Below, in pieces: positions 44,208 to 53,541 of a stretch of 64,000 bases of DNA. Numbering within the stretch: position 1 is the stretch's first letter; each line of letters opens with the position of its first letter. Origin of the DNA: JAVVEG01 sp041751425 (GTDB lineage: Bacteria; Pseudomonadota; Gammaproteobacteria; Pseudomonadales; Pseudohongiellaceae); the NCBI GenBank assembly GCA_041751425.1, contig JBGSXL010000015.1:25607-89606 (forward strand), in the 5' to 3' direction. Position numbers and translations under genes: made by a program. Under the pieces are notes generated by a model that did no database searches, had not been told where the DNA came from, and saw nothing but the letters and a program-made list of their open reading frames with translations.

Positions 44208-44973
44208 GGTTCACTCCCAGCAATACTCCCTGCTGCAATAACAGTAATGACCAGACAAACAACGTTTCCTGTACAAAGACCAATATCCAGCCCAACCACA
44301 GAAACACAGGTAGCTGCAGAGCTGGCAATAATTGTTGCGCCAGCCAAAGTCGCAAACCATCACCTGCGGCAGCAACCTGTAGTAACAGCAGTAATTGACT
44401 ACTGAGCGCCTGTTCCTGTTCGACAACATGCCACAGCGCCTGTTCCAGGCTCGCCGCATTGAAATCGGGGTAATTTTGTTGCAGAGCCAGACCCAGCAGC
44501 ACAATCAGCAACAGTGGTCCCAACAGCAACAATGTAGTGCGCAAACTAAACTCAGACTGATACGCGGCACTGACATGAGCACTGAAGCGTGTATATATGA
44601 CCGCGCGCAACAATGCAAACAGAGGTGCCGCAATAATCAGCACTATCCAAACTGTTGCGCTCTTGACACGCACGGCGGCCAGCAACAGAGTCAATGCAAG
44701 CAGGGCGGCGAGCACGGCCTGCGAAAGTGTCATGATCACACCACCGCGCAATACACGCTGCAATGGGCTGTCTGCTGCAATATACACGGCCAGAAAAGCG
44801 CGTCGACGCACGCGTCTGCGCCATACCAATACGCTTGCAATAGCAACGAAAAGGATCGCCCAGACGCACAACAGAACCCAACCTGGCAGCACGCGACTGT
44901 ATAGATGGAATAGCCACAGTAACGTGGTTGTTGCCAACAATACCAACATGTCGCGAAAAACTTGAATCATCAT
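44191..44973 (-). CDS. Unrecognised multi-pass membrane protein
   Basis: This 260-residue protein has about six to seven hydrophobic helices (around 8-27, 29-51, 76-102, 106-130, 147-165, 220-254). Arginine-rich cytoplasmic loops are present (VWRRRVRRRAFLAV), and a leucine/glutamine-rich segment lies near residues 180-200. No family motif is recognised. It is the first gene of a likely three-gene transcript with 43110 and the MBL hydrolase. The overlap of its end with the next start supports coupled translation. Confidence 0.75.
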   Translation of the reverse strand: MMIQVFRDMLVLLATTTLLWLFHLYSRVLPGWVLLCVWAILFVAIASVLVWRRRVRRRAFLAVYIAADSPLQRVLRGGVIMTLSQAVLAALLALTLLLAAVRVKSATVWIVLIIAAPLFALLRAVIYTRFSAHVSAAYQSEFSLRTTLLLLGPLLLIVLLGLALQQNYPDFNAASLEQALWHVVEQEQALSSQLLLLLQVAAAGDGLRLWLAQQLLPALQLPVFLWLGWILVFVQETLFVWSLLLLQQGVLLGVNRELRR

Positions 44974-45162
44974 CTACCCGTAAAATTGTCTGTATAGCGC
45001 AAAGTAAAAAGAGCATCCTGACTGCTCTTACAACAGCAATCTGTTACTGGCATGCTTCGGTGCAGATGCATACAATATCGTTCCGCAGCTCATGATGGAA
45101 ATAATTCCTTGCCCGCAGATCCCGAACAGACTATTGCCACTGAGGAACACACAAACTCTATC

Positions 45163-45843
45163 ATGGCCCTGCGCACCCGCGAGCTGGCGAAGACACTGCG
45201 CCCCTTCCGTGCCCGCGGCAGCAAGGTTATTCGATGTCAGGCATGCCTGTTGCCGGTTGTGCACTGTCTGTGCACCCACAAGCCAATTCCTGCGGGGAAA
45301 AGCGCCTTTTGCTTTCTGATGTATACCGGTGAAGCATTCAAGCCCAGCAATACGGGTCGTCTGATTGCAGATATTGCGTGCGACAACCATGCCTTTGTCT
45401 GGGATCGCACCAAACCCGATCCAGCGCTGCTCGCGCTGCTCTCCTCTCCAGAGTACAGTCCAATTGTCATTTTCCCCACTCAGTATGCAGATCCTGAGCG
45501 TTGCATCAGCAGCCCCGCGCAAGCAACGGGAATCAGCGAGGGCAAGAAACCTCTGTTCGTCATGCTGGATGGCACCTGGCGCGAAGCCAAGAAGATGTTT
45601 AAGAGTCCGAGTTTGAAAGATTTTCCAGTGCTGGGAATAGAGCAGGAAGAAGCGTCGGCGTATCGTTTGCGAGAAGCATCTCATCATCACCAATTATGCA
45701 CAGCGGAAGTCGGCATTGCGCTTTTCAGACTGGCAGAAGAACCGGACGTAGCCGACACACTGCAACAATATTTCGCCGCGTTCAGGCGACTTTATATCGC
45801 AGGAAAACCTGCGATGCTTGAACGTTACGGCAACTCGGACTGA
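45163..45843 (+). CDS. DTW-domain protein (probable tRNA-uridine aminocarboxypropyltransferase)
   Basis: This protein of about 226 residues has a Cys-rich start (CQACLLPVVHCLC) and the DTW motif as DGTWREAKKM, followed by LREASHHHQLCTAE. TapT and TapA-type DTW enzymes form acp3U in tRNA from S-adenosylmethionine, so the same role is inferred. The start is uncertain: MALRTRELAK at 45163 is chosen, while the frame is open up to 45052. It converges with the diguanylate cyclase gene and overlaps its end by 19 bases. Confidence 0.85.
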   Translation: MALRTRELAKTLRPFRARGSKVIRCQACLLPVVHCLCTHKPIPAGKSAFCFLMYTGEAFKPSNTGRLIADIACDNHAFVWDRTKPDPALLALLSSPEYSPIVIFPTQYADPERCISSPAQATGISEGKKPLFVMLDGTWREAKKMFKSPSLKDFPVLGIEQEEASAYRLREASHHHQLCTAEVGIALFRLAEEPDVADTLQQYFAAFRRLYIAGKPAMLERYGNSD

Positions 45844-47393
45844 ACCGTTCCCAAAGCGTGGTAGACAAGACAGTTGCGACCATTTTCCTTGGCTTCATAC
45901 AGAGCCTGGTCTGCCCGTTGTAACAAACTGTCCTGCGTATCATCTCGATCGAAATGCGCCAATCCAATACTCACTGTAAACCCAGTACTGGTATCGCCAG
46001 TGATAATTCTCTGCTCAGCAACCGCCTCGCGAATGCGCTCCAGAATCACCTTGGCGCCAGCAACCGTCGTCTCTGGCATAAGCAAAACAAATTCCTCACC
46101 ACCGAAGCGGGCGAACACGTCAGTGCCACGTGCCATATTTTGGCATAAACTCGCAAACTGACACAAAGCATCATCTCCAGCTTTGTGTCCCAGCGTATCA
46201 TTGACGCTTTTGAAATGATCCAGATCCAATAATGCCAGACACATCGCATGTGAGTGTCGACGTGCTCGCAACAACTCAACATCAAATGCTTCGGTGAAGG
46301 AGCGACGGTTCAGAGATCCTGTCAATGGATCAATACGCGCCAAGCGAATCAGTTCATTCTCCATGGCTTTGCGGTGTGATACCTCGCGCAACTCTGCGAC
46401 ATAGTCCCCGCCGCTTTCATCCGTCAACGGTTCCAGCGTCAGCTCTGCCGGGAAAAAAGTGTTGTCCTGCCTGCGCACTTCAATATCCTGCGGTGCTCCT
46501 GACGGAAATCGGATCAAACCTTTTAGCCTAGGCTGCTCCTTGCCGGAAAACAAACTGCGAAACTCAGCCCCCATCAACTCGCTTTGCGAGCGCCCTGTCA
46601 TTTTCTGCAGTTGCTGGTTGGCATCGCAAATCAGACCGTCCTTGAGAATCGCAATACCACCACTGGATACATTCAACAGGCGCTTGAAACGTTGCGCACT
46701 CTCGCGTGCCATTTCAGCATTCAACTGACTGCTTACCAGAATACGCTGCATGGTCATCAGACTCATGCCAATGAATCCCATCACCAACGCGGGGATCGCA
46801 AAATTGTAAGTCAGCAGATATGCGAATGATTCAAACGGTTGCACATAGGGCAACTCCAACAGCCAGCCGCGATAAGCGATGAACCCACGCAAAAGGGTGG
46901 CCAGCGAATACACAAGCAGCGATATAGCCAGCAATATACGCGCAGGTCGGGTTGCTGAATCTACGCGTTCGCGGAAAAGTATCCAGATTGCCTGCAATGG
47001 TAACAAGCCGGCTATCGTGGAATAGACGCCCATTAGAAAATCGGAGTTACCTGATGTGATCCAGTAGTTGATGTTGAATGCGGCGTATGTCAGAACGCTG
47101 GCCGGCAATATCCAATACGGCAGCGGACGCCCCATGAAACGGAATATGCCCAGAATGAACAATGCCTCACCGGCCAACTGCAGAGCATTACCTGCTACAT
47201 TAAGAAACGGGTTGCGGGTAGCCACAAACGCAGCGAACAGCAAGACGCCAATGATCAGACTCCAGGCACCTGCCATCCAATAACCAGGACCGTTAAGTGG
47301 CCGCGTGGTATACCAGAGCGCTGTGGCTGCCACAGCAACGGCCATCAGGAGATTCACACCCAGCAGCACAGGAGAAAAATACAGTTCCAGCAT
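45825..47393 (-). CDS. Membrane-bound PAS-GGDEF diguanylate cyclase
   Basis: This 522-residue protein has about seven transmembrane helices at the N-terminus (to residue 220), a PAS domain (FKRLLNVSSGGIAILKDG, about 240-340), and a GGDEF domain with RIDPLTGSLNRR, DLDHFKSVNDTLGHKAGD and the active-site ARFGGEEFVLLMPE. GGEEF is an active variant, so c-di-GMP synthesis is expected. The seven-helix region suggests sensing of a membrane or periplasmic signal. The start is set at the ATG at 47393; a TTG at 47402 is possible. No EAL domain is attached. Confidence 0.92.
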   Translation of the reverse strand: MLELYFSPVLLGVNLLMAVAVAATALWYTTRPLNGPGYWMAGAWSLIIGVLLFAAFVATRNPFLNVAGNALQLAGEALFILGIFRFMGRPLPYWILPASVLTYAAFNINYWITSGNSDFLMGVYSTIAGLLPLQAIWILFRERVDSATRPARILLAISLLVYSLATLLRGFIAYRGWLLELPYVQPFESFAYLLTYNFAIPALVMGFIGMSLMTMQRILVSSQLNAEMARESAQRFKRLLNVSSGGIAILKDGLICDANQQLQKMTGRSQSELMGAEFRSLFSGKEQPRLKGLIRFPSGAPQDIEVRRQDNTFFPAELTLEPLTDESGGDYVAELREVSHRKAMENELIRLARIDPLTGSLNRRSFTEAFDVELLRARRHSHAMCLALLDLDHFKSVNDTLGHKAGDDALCQFASLCQNMARGTDVFARFGGEEFVLLMPETTVAGAKVILERIREAVAEQRIITGDTSTGFTVSIGLAHFDRDDTQDSLLQRADQALYEAKENGRNCLVYHALGTVQSELP

Positions 47394-47440
47394 CAGTGAC
47401 AACTTTTCTCAGAATTGAAAGGCTTACGAAAATATGACTT

Positions 47441-48832
47441 CTACTTCAAAAACTTGCGATTCTTGATAATCTGGCGCTTGCGCGCTACCAGTTTCGGCGA
47501 CAGACCCTCTTCATGCTTCACGAATGGATTATCGTCGCTGCGCAATTCAATGCGAACCGGCGTGCCTTCCAGGTCCAGTGCTTTTCTGAACGTTTTCTCC
47601 AGATAGCGTTTATAACTGTCAGGCACTTTTTCCGTCTGTTTGCCATGAATCACTATAATAGGTGGATTCTGTCCGCCGGCATGAGCGTAACGCAATTTGA
47701 TGCGTCGACCATTGATGATAGGTGGCGCGTGGTCTGCCACCGCATCCTGCAAAGTCAACGTAAGGACATTGGTTGTGAGCACTTTTTTCGCTGAGTCGTA
47801 AGCCTTGTGTATGGATTGATACATCTCCCCTACCCCGGTTCCGTGCAACGCAGAGATGAAATGTATAGCGGCAAAATCCACGAAAGCAAAACGACGCCGT
47901 ATATCACTCTTTACCTTGTCTTTTTGCTCCTCATTCATGCCGTCCCACTTATTGAGCGCAATCACCAGCGCGCGACCGGCATCCACCGCATAACCCAATA
48001 AGTGCAGATCCTGTTCTACAATTCCCAAACGAGCATCGATCACCAGCACAACTACGTTCGCATCCTCGATGGCCTGCAGCGATTTCACCACTGAAAACTT
48101 CTCAACAGTTTCCGTGGTTTTGCCACGCTTTCTGATGCCAGCAGTGTCGATCAATGTGTAACGCTTACCATGTCGTTCAAAAGGAATATACACACTATCG
48201 CGGGTTGTACCTGGCTCGTCGAAAACGACTACCCGGTCTTCACCCAGCATCCGATTCACCAACGTAGATTTACCCACATTAGGACGCCCGGAAATTGCGA
48301 TGCGAATACCATCGTCAACAAAAGCAGGGGCCTCTTCATCTTCCGGAAATGTAGCGAGTACCGCATCAATTAGTTTCTTGACGCCTCGCCCCTGCGAAGC
48401 GGTAATCGGAAATATCCTGCTAACCCCAAGGCCAAAAAAATCGCCCATGGCAATATCTTCATCAATGCCATCTACTTTATTCACCGCCAGCCAGATGTTT
48501 TTTTCCTTCTTGCGTAAATGCTGCAGTATCTTCGTGTCACCCGGGGAGAGTCCGGCCTTGCCATCTACCAGCAACAGCACCGCATCGGCCTCATCGATAG
48601 CCAACAGGGATTGCGATGCCATTTCGAAGTCAATGCCCTCTTCGCCGCCGGCAAGCCCGCCGGTATCAATAACAATAAAAGGTCTGTCAGCAATTTTACC
48701 GTCGCCATATTGACGATCTCGTGTCAGACCGGGCAAATTTGCAACCAGTGCGTCGCGACTTCGCGTCAAGCGATTAAAGAGCGTAGATTTACCGACGTTG
48801 GGACGACCAACCAGAGCCAGGACTGGTCTCAT
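47441..48832 (-). CDS. der: GTPase Der (EngA)
   Basis: This 463-residue double GTPase is needed for 50S subunit assembly. Two G domains each have GRPNVGKST (about residues 8-16 and 183-191), with DTGGL and DTAGI switch motifs and NKVD and NKWD base-specificity motifs. A C-terminal KH-like domain ends in a basic tail (RKRQIIKNRKFLK). It is last in the long hisS-to-der run, downstream of bamB, as in many gammaproteobacteria. Confidence 0.97.
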   Translation of the reverse strand: MRPVLALVGRPNVGKSTLFNRLTRSRDALVANLPGLTRDRQYGDGKIADRPFIVIDTGGLAGGEEGIDFEMASQSLLAIDEADAVLLLVDGKAGLSPGDTKILQHLRKKEKNIWLAVNKVDGIDEDIAMGDFFGLGVSRIFPITASQGRGVKKLIDAVLATFPEDEEAPAFVDDGIRIAISGRPNVGKSTLVNRMLGEDRVVVFDEPGTTRDSVYIPFERHGKRYTLIDTAGIRKRGKTTETVEKFSVVKSLQAIEDANVVVLVIDARLGIVEQDLHLLGYAVDAGRALVIALNKWDGMNEEQKDKVKSDIRRRFAFVDFAAIHFISALHGTGVGEMYQSIHKAYDSAKKVLTTNVLTLTLQDAVADHAPPIINGRRIKLRYAHAGGQNPPIIVIHGKQTEKVPDSYKRYLEKTFRKALDLEGTPVRIELRSDDNPFVKHEEGLSPKLVARKRQIIKNRKFLK

Positions 48833-48935
48833 AGGATTACCATAGATTAAAGCTGAAACTGCAGCTGTATTGCCAATTGACGATGCCAGCTTACGATGCC
48901 GGTTAAATACGAAAAGTGTCTAAAATAAATTTGAT

Positions 48936-50144
48936 TTACCGCAAGGACAGCGCTGTGAGTGCTCCACTATTGCCGTATACATAAAGCGTGTCCACATCAG
49001 CGAGCAGGTTAGCGCGGATGCCACTGCTATCAAGCTTTGTGCGTCCCGCAAAGCGACCGTCAATTTGTGACACCAGGTGCACAAAACCCTCGAAGTCACC
49101 AATAGCGATATAATTGTTGAATGTGCGGGGGGCTGTTATCTGCCGTAATCGCAGATCCTCATTTTCCCAGGCGATCTGATCGGAATCACCGCGTACCGCC
49201 ACCAGATGACTGCGGTCACTGCTGTAATAAAGATTTCCGAAACCCTGTGCCAGACCATGGTAACTGGAAGCCTCCCTGCCCCAGACTATGCGCCCGGTCT
49301 GCAGATCGAAGCCCATGACATTACCTTGATAACTGGATACGAAAACCGTGCTGCCTGATAACAGCAAATCTCCATCTACATCAATAACACGTTCCAGGTC
49401 ATAGCGGCCTGTCGGTACGGCTACGCGCTCTTCCCATAACAGAAAACCATTCGTTGCATTGATAGCTGCAACCATGCCGTTGCTGAAACCGGCGACCACC
49501 GTGTTGCCTGTCAGCAAGGGTTTTCCTGATCCACGCAGGGTTAATGCGGGAACGGTCGTCTCATAGATCCAGCGACGCTCACCATTGACAGCTTCCAGCG
49601 CGGTCAGTTTGCCATCTACTGTTTGCAATACAACTAAGCGTCCATCCGTTTGCGGCGCAGACAGCACTTCACTGCTGACGCTTGCGTTCCAGATGACATC
49701 GCCAGTGAGTTGATTCAATGCAAAAACTTTGGCATCGCGGGTGCCGAACAGAACCAGACCATTGCCGGCACCAACACCTCCGGTGATGGCTTGGTCCGTA
49801 CGAACGCGCCAGCGGACATTGCCGTTACTTTTATCCATCGCCATCACGGTGCCGTCAGCACTGGCGGCGTAAATATACTGGCCATCCAGAGCAGGTGTCA
49901 GCTGGTTATAGTGTTTACCCTGACCATCACCGACTTTGACATTCCATTTACGTGCCAATTGCACTTGCGCAGTGAATTCCTGTAATTCAGCCGGTTGCTC
50001 AGACGTATCTGAGGAGAAAAAATCCAGCATGCCGCAGGCACTCAGCCCAAAGGCAAGCAATGCCAAAACAGCCGCCCAGCAGACTGAACGAAGCTGCACT
50101 CTAAATGCAGTTTGTTGTGCGAATACGGAAACTATCGACATCAT
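48936..50144 (-). CDS. bamB: Outer membrane assembly lipoprotein BamB
   Basis: This 402-residue eight-bladed beta-propeller is part of the BAM complex that inserts beta-barrel proteins. The lipobox LSAC places the lipidated cysteine at residue 37, and the next residues are GMLDFFSSD. Propeller blades of PQQ type recur (for example YIYAASADGTVMAMDKSNG, VWGREASSYHGLAQGFG). The N-terminus before the lipobox is somewhat longer than usual. AGGA precedes the ATG. It lies between yfgM and der. Confidence 0.94.
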   Translation of the reverse strand: MMSIVSVFAQQTAFRVQLRSVCWAAVLALLAFGLSACGMLDFFSSDTSEQPAELQEFTAQVQLARKWNVKVGDGQGKHYNQLTPALDGQYIYAASADGTVMAMDKSNGNVRWRVRTDQAITGGVGAGNGLVLFGTRDAKVFALNQLTGDVIWNASVSSEVLSAPQTDGRLVVLQTVDGKLTALEAVNGERRWIYETTVPALTLRGSGKPLLTGNTVVAGFSNGMVAAINATNGFLLWEERVAVPTGRYDLERVIDVDGDLLLSGSTVFVSSYQGNVMGFDLQTGRIVWGREASSYHGLAQGFGNLYYSSDRSHLVAVRGDSDQIAWENEDLRLRQITAPRTFNNYIAIGDFEGFVHLVSQIDGRFAGRTKLDSSGIRANLLADVDTLYVYGNSGALTALSLR

Positions 50145-50162
50145 TTTTTCCTCAAACCCGGT

Positions 50163-50831
50163 TCAGCTGCCAACCGTCAGATTATTCAGTTTCATTTGCA
50201 CCGTAGGACTGCTCGGATCCAATTGGGCTGCTTCCTGCCATGAACTGCGAGCTTCGGCCGCATTGCCAAGCAGCAAATGCAGATCGCCGCGAAGCTCAGC
50301 GAAATCTGCTGCGTAGCTCAGTGGCTCTATCCCTGCTATCAAATCCAGTGCCTGTTGGGCCTCACCTTTAGCAAACAATACCCGGCCAAGCCGTAATTGG
50401 GCCGTTAAAATCAAGGATTCATCTGTGGGATTGAAGAACCCCGTGCGTGTGTTGGCCAGCAACCAACGCAATTCATTTTCTGCTATATCAAGATCATTTG
50501 TATCTACAGCCAGTTTGGCGGCAAACAGAGCACCATAGAGCGCATAGACGGTATCACCATGTTCGGTTTTCAGTGTTTGCACCAGAGCGCCGGCGGCATT
50601 GCGATCAGCATCGGTCAACATGACATCAGGTGCTTGCGCGGCAATGGCAGTAAGCTGCTCAAAAACAGCTGAAGCCTCAGCGGAAGCGCTTTTACCAGAG
50701 CTTTGCCAGAACTGCCAGCCAAAGAATACAGCAGCCGCAGCGGCCAGACCAATCACCAGTGATTTGCCACTCTCGTGCCACCACTTCTTAATCGCTTCAA
50801 TGGATTCTTCTTCTTCAGTACTCAGTGCCAC
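50163..50831 (-). CDS. yfgM: YfgM-like tetratricopeptide membrane protein
   Basis: This 222-residue protein has an N-terminal cytoplasmic segment (STEEEESIEAIKKWW), one transmembrane helix (SLVIGLAAAAAVFFGWQFW) and a periplasmic helical/TPR-like domain. YfgM is an ancillary SecYEG partner in E. coli that helps chaperone periplasmic proteins. The start is GTG at 50831, six bases after AGGAG; the TTG at 50855 lacks such a site. It sits between hisS and bamB as in relatives. Confidence 0.92.
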   Translation of the reverse strand: MALSTEEEESIEAIKKWWHESGKSLVIGLAAAAAVFFGWQFWQSSGKSASAEASAVFEQLTAIAAQAPDVMLTDADRNAAGALVQTLKTEHGDTVYALYGALFAAKLAVDTNDLDIAENELRWLLANTRTGFFNPTDESLILTAQLRLGRVLFAKGEAQQALDLIAGIEPLSYAADFAELRGDLHLLLGNAAEARSSWQEAAQLDPSSPTVQMKLNNLTVGS

Positions 50832-50871
50832 AAATAACTCCTGCGTTGCGTTCAAACGCTATCGATTCAAT

Positions 50872-50915
50872 AATCTATCTGCTATCTATCTGCAATCTAT
50901 CTGCTATCTATACGC
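50872..50915. repeat. Two 22-bp tandem repeats upstream of yfgM
   Basis: AATCTATCTGCTATCTATCTGC (50872-50893, split by 11-bp sub-repeats) is followed by a near copy at 50894-50915 that differs at about two positions. It lies about 40 bp upstream of the yfgM start. Confidence 0.8.
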
Positions 50916-51000
50916 CCGGGAAACACCAGTAAATCTGCCGAGGCATCCTGAAGGAGGCCCCTCCGCATGTCAAGCCGGGCAATCCTCCTCGTAAGGAGTC

Positions 51001-51042
51001 TTCAACTACTCATAAAGAGTCTTCAACTACTTATAAAGAGTC
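51001..51042. repeat. Two 21-bp tandem repeats at the hisS 3' end
   Basis: TTCAACTACTYATAAAGAGTC occurs at 51001-51021 and 51022-51042 with one difference, and a degenerate third part lies at 50987-51000. The unit includes the hisS stop codon and its last codons. Confidence 0.85.
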
Positions 51043-52347
51043 GTCGATCACGGATTCGCTCATCAGCTGACCCATCTTCGCTGCTAACTCATTCAGGAGC
51101 ATAGTCCAGGATTCAGCAGAATCATCCAACCGTCTGACTTTGACACTCAATGTCTCAGCGGCTGCACCGCTTTCCTCAGACTCTTCCAAAACGACGGCAA
51201 AGCGGGCGCCGCTATTATATGCTTTCTTGAGCTGACTGTTATATTTTCCACCACCGCAATTACCAATAACTCGCCAGCCGGGGTATTGGGTGCGCAGATT
51301 TTCTGCTACTGCCAAGCCGCGCCCGGCTAATGAATCACCAACTACCACAACATAAACATCCACCTTGCTGACGGCTGTTGCAGGCAACAGATTCAACTCT
51401 TGAATCATCAGCACCAGCCGTTCCAGGCCCATGCCGAAGCCTACACCAGGTGTTGCACGACCACCAAGTTGCTCCACCAGAGTGTCATAGCGACCGCCTG
51501 CGCAAACAGTCCCCTGTGCACCCAGCGAGTCGGTAATCCATTCGAAAACCGCGTTGTTGTAGTAATCCAACCCACGAACCAGACGAGGATTCACCGTATA
51601 TGTCAGGCCAGCGTCAGTCAGTAGTTTCTTTAGTTGCTCAAAATGTTCGCAGGTATCAGCGCCGGTGAAATCCGCCAGTACCGGCGCGTCGGTCAACAGA
51701 GCCTGCGTGGTGGGCACTTTACTGTCCAATATCCGCATGGGATTGGACTCCAGACGTCGGCGACTGTCTTCATCCAGTTCGCTGGCGTGTTTCTGCAGAA
51801 AGCCGACCAGTGCAGCACCAAACTCGCGGCGGTTCTGAGCTGTACCTATATTGTTGATTTCCAACCGGACGTGTTGCGTCAAACCCAGTTCCTGCCACAG
51901 ACGCGCCGATAACAGGATGATTTCGGCGTCAATATCCGGCCCGGCCATGCCGTAAGCTTCCACACCAATCTGATGAAACTGGCGATAACGCCCTTTCTGC
52001 GGTCGTTCATGCCTAAACATCGGGCCCTTGTACCAGATTCTCTGCTGCTGGTTATAAAGCAGCCCATTCTCATCGGCGGCGCGCACACAACCGGCTGTCC
52101 CCTCGGGACGCAGGCTTAACTGATCGCCATTGCGATCGTTGAAGGTATACATTTCCTTCTCAACAATATCGGTAACCGCGCCGATGGAGCGGGTGAACAA
52201 TTGGGTTTGTTCCACGATCGGGAAACGAAGTTCGCGATAACCGTAACGCTGCACTAATTGCTGCGCGGTACTCTCAAGGTACTGCCAGACGGGAGTTTCT
52301 TCGGGTAGAATGTCATTCATACCCCGTATTGCCTGAATCTTTGCCAT
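51031..52347 (-). CDS. hisS: Histidine--tRNA ligase
   Basis: This 438-residue class II enzyme starts MAKIQAIRGMNDILPEE and shows motif 2 (LRPEGTAGCVRA with the downstream MFRHERPQKGRYRQF), the histidine A motifs VRGLDYYNNAVFEW and GGRYDTLVEQLGG, and a C-terminal anticodon-binding domain. The tail ends SVIDDSL and its codons are part of a 21-bp repeat array. It is located between ispG and yfgM in the conserved block. Confidence 0.97.
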   Translation of the reverse strand: MAKIQAIRGMNDILPEETPVWQYLESTAQQLVQRYGYRELRFPIVEQTQLFTRSIGAVTDIVEKEMYTFNDRNGDQLSLRPEGTAGCVRAADENGLLYNQQQRIWYKGPMFRHERPQKGRYRQFHQIGVEAYGMAGPDIDAEIILLSARLWQELGLTQHVRLEINNIGTAQNRREFGAALVGFLQKHASELDEDSRRRLESNPMRILDSKVPTTQALLTDAPVLADFTGADTCEHFEQLKKLLTDAGLTYTVNPRLVRGLDYYNNAVFEWITDSLGAQGTVCAGGRYDTLVEQLGGRATPGVGFGMGLERLVLMIQELNLLPATAVSKVDVYVVVVGDSLAGRGLAVAENLRTQYPGWRVIGNCGGGKYNSQLKKAYNSGARFAVVLEESEESGAAAETLSVKVRRLDDSAESWTMLLNELAAKMGQLMSESVIDDSL

Positions 52348-52386
52348 AGTTCCTGTTTTCCGCCAAGCGTCTCTGCTTTCGCAACA

Positions 52387-53511
52387 CTAATCGTGCGCGA
52401 TCAAATCCCGGGCGAGAGCCGCTGCTTTATTGTTTTTCTCGGCAACCCTGGCTCGTACCATGGTCTCCAGCTCATCCACCAGATGGGCGTTGTCAATTTT
52501 GTGATGCGGCTTGCCTTCCACATAGACCAGGTTGTTCGGGCTGGCACCGGTCAATCCTATTTCTGCTACTTTCGCCTCACCCGGACCATTAACAATACAA
52601 CCAATGACTGCAACATCGATGGCGGTGGTGATATCTTCCAGGCGCGCTTCCAACTGATTCACCACAGAAATCACATCGAAGTTCTGGCGCGAACAACTTG
52701 GGCAGGCCACCAGGTTGACCCCTTTGCTGCGCAATCCCAAGCTCTTCAGAATATCGAAACCGACCTTAATCTCTTCCACCGGATCGGCCGCCAGCGAAAT
52801 GCGGATAGTGTCACCAATGCCGTCCATCAACAAAGCACCCAAACCGATGGCTGATTTAACGGTTCCTGAGCGCAGACCACCAGCTTCTGTTATGCCCAGA
52901 TGAAAAGGTTGCTCGATCTGCGTGGCCAGCTTGCGATAGGCAGCCAGAGTCATGAAAATTTCGGATGCCTTCAGGCTGATTTTGAAATCCTGAAAGTTCA
53001 ATTTGTCCAGAATATCGATCTGCGTCAACGCGGATTCAACCATTGCATCAGCATTGGGTTCCGCATACTTACGCAATAAAGTTTTGCCGAGAGAACCGGC
53101 GTTGACACCAATACGCAGTGGAATGCCTTTGTCGCGAGCCGCATCGATAACCGCACGGATTTTCTTTTCGCTGCCTATATTGCCCGGATTTATGCGCAGA
53201 CAATCAACGCCGTATTCAGCTACTTTCAAAGCAATTTTGTAGTCGAAATGGATGTCGGCAACCAGCGGTACATTCACCTGCTTTCTGATTTCGCGAAACG
53301 CCTCAGCTGCGTCCATCGATGGCACTGATACGCGCACGATATCCGCTCCCACTGCCTCCAACCGAGCTATCTGCGCCACAGTTGCGGCCACATCGCAGGT
53401 TTCCGTGTTGGTCATACTCTGCACAGAAATAGGTGCACCTCCGCCCACAGGCACATTACCCACCATGATGCGGCGAGTTTTGCGAGGTACTATCGGGGAG
53501 TGGGTCAACAT
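52387..53511 (-). CDS. ispG: 4-hydroxy-3-methylbut-2-enyl diphosphate synthase (flavodoxin)
   Basis: This 374-residue MEP-pathway enzyme converts MEcPP to HMBPP with a [4Fe-4S] cluster. The cluster cysteines are in ACPSCSRQNFD and GCIVNGPGEAKVAEIG. Other family motifs are NTETCDVAATVAQI, DIHFDYKIAL, and the repeated INPGNIG and GVNAGSL. Full length. It follows rodZ in the conserved block. Confidence 0.96.
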   Translation of the reverse strand: MLTHSPIVPRKTRRIMVGNVPVGGGAPISVQSMTNTETCDVAATVAQIARLEAVGADIVRVSVPSMDAAEAFREIRKQVNVPLVADIHFDYKIALKVAEYGVDCLRINPGNIGSEKKIRAVIDAARDKGIPLRIGVNAGSLGKTLLRKYAEPNADAMVESALTQIDILDKLNFQDFKISLKASEIFMTLAAYRKLATQIEQPFHLGITEAGGLRSGTVKSAIGLGALLMDGIGDTIRISLAADPVEEIKVGFDILKSLGLRSKGVNLVACPSCSRQNFDVISVVNQLEARLEDITTAIDVAVIGCIVNGPGEAKVAEIGLTGASPNNLVYVEGKPHHKIDNAHLVDELETMVRARVAEKNNKAAALARDLIAHD

Positions 53512-53541
53512 GATCTGCTCTTAAACAATGCTTGAAAAATT

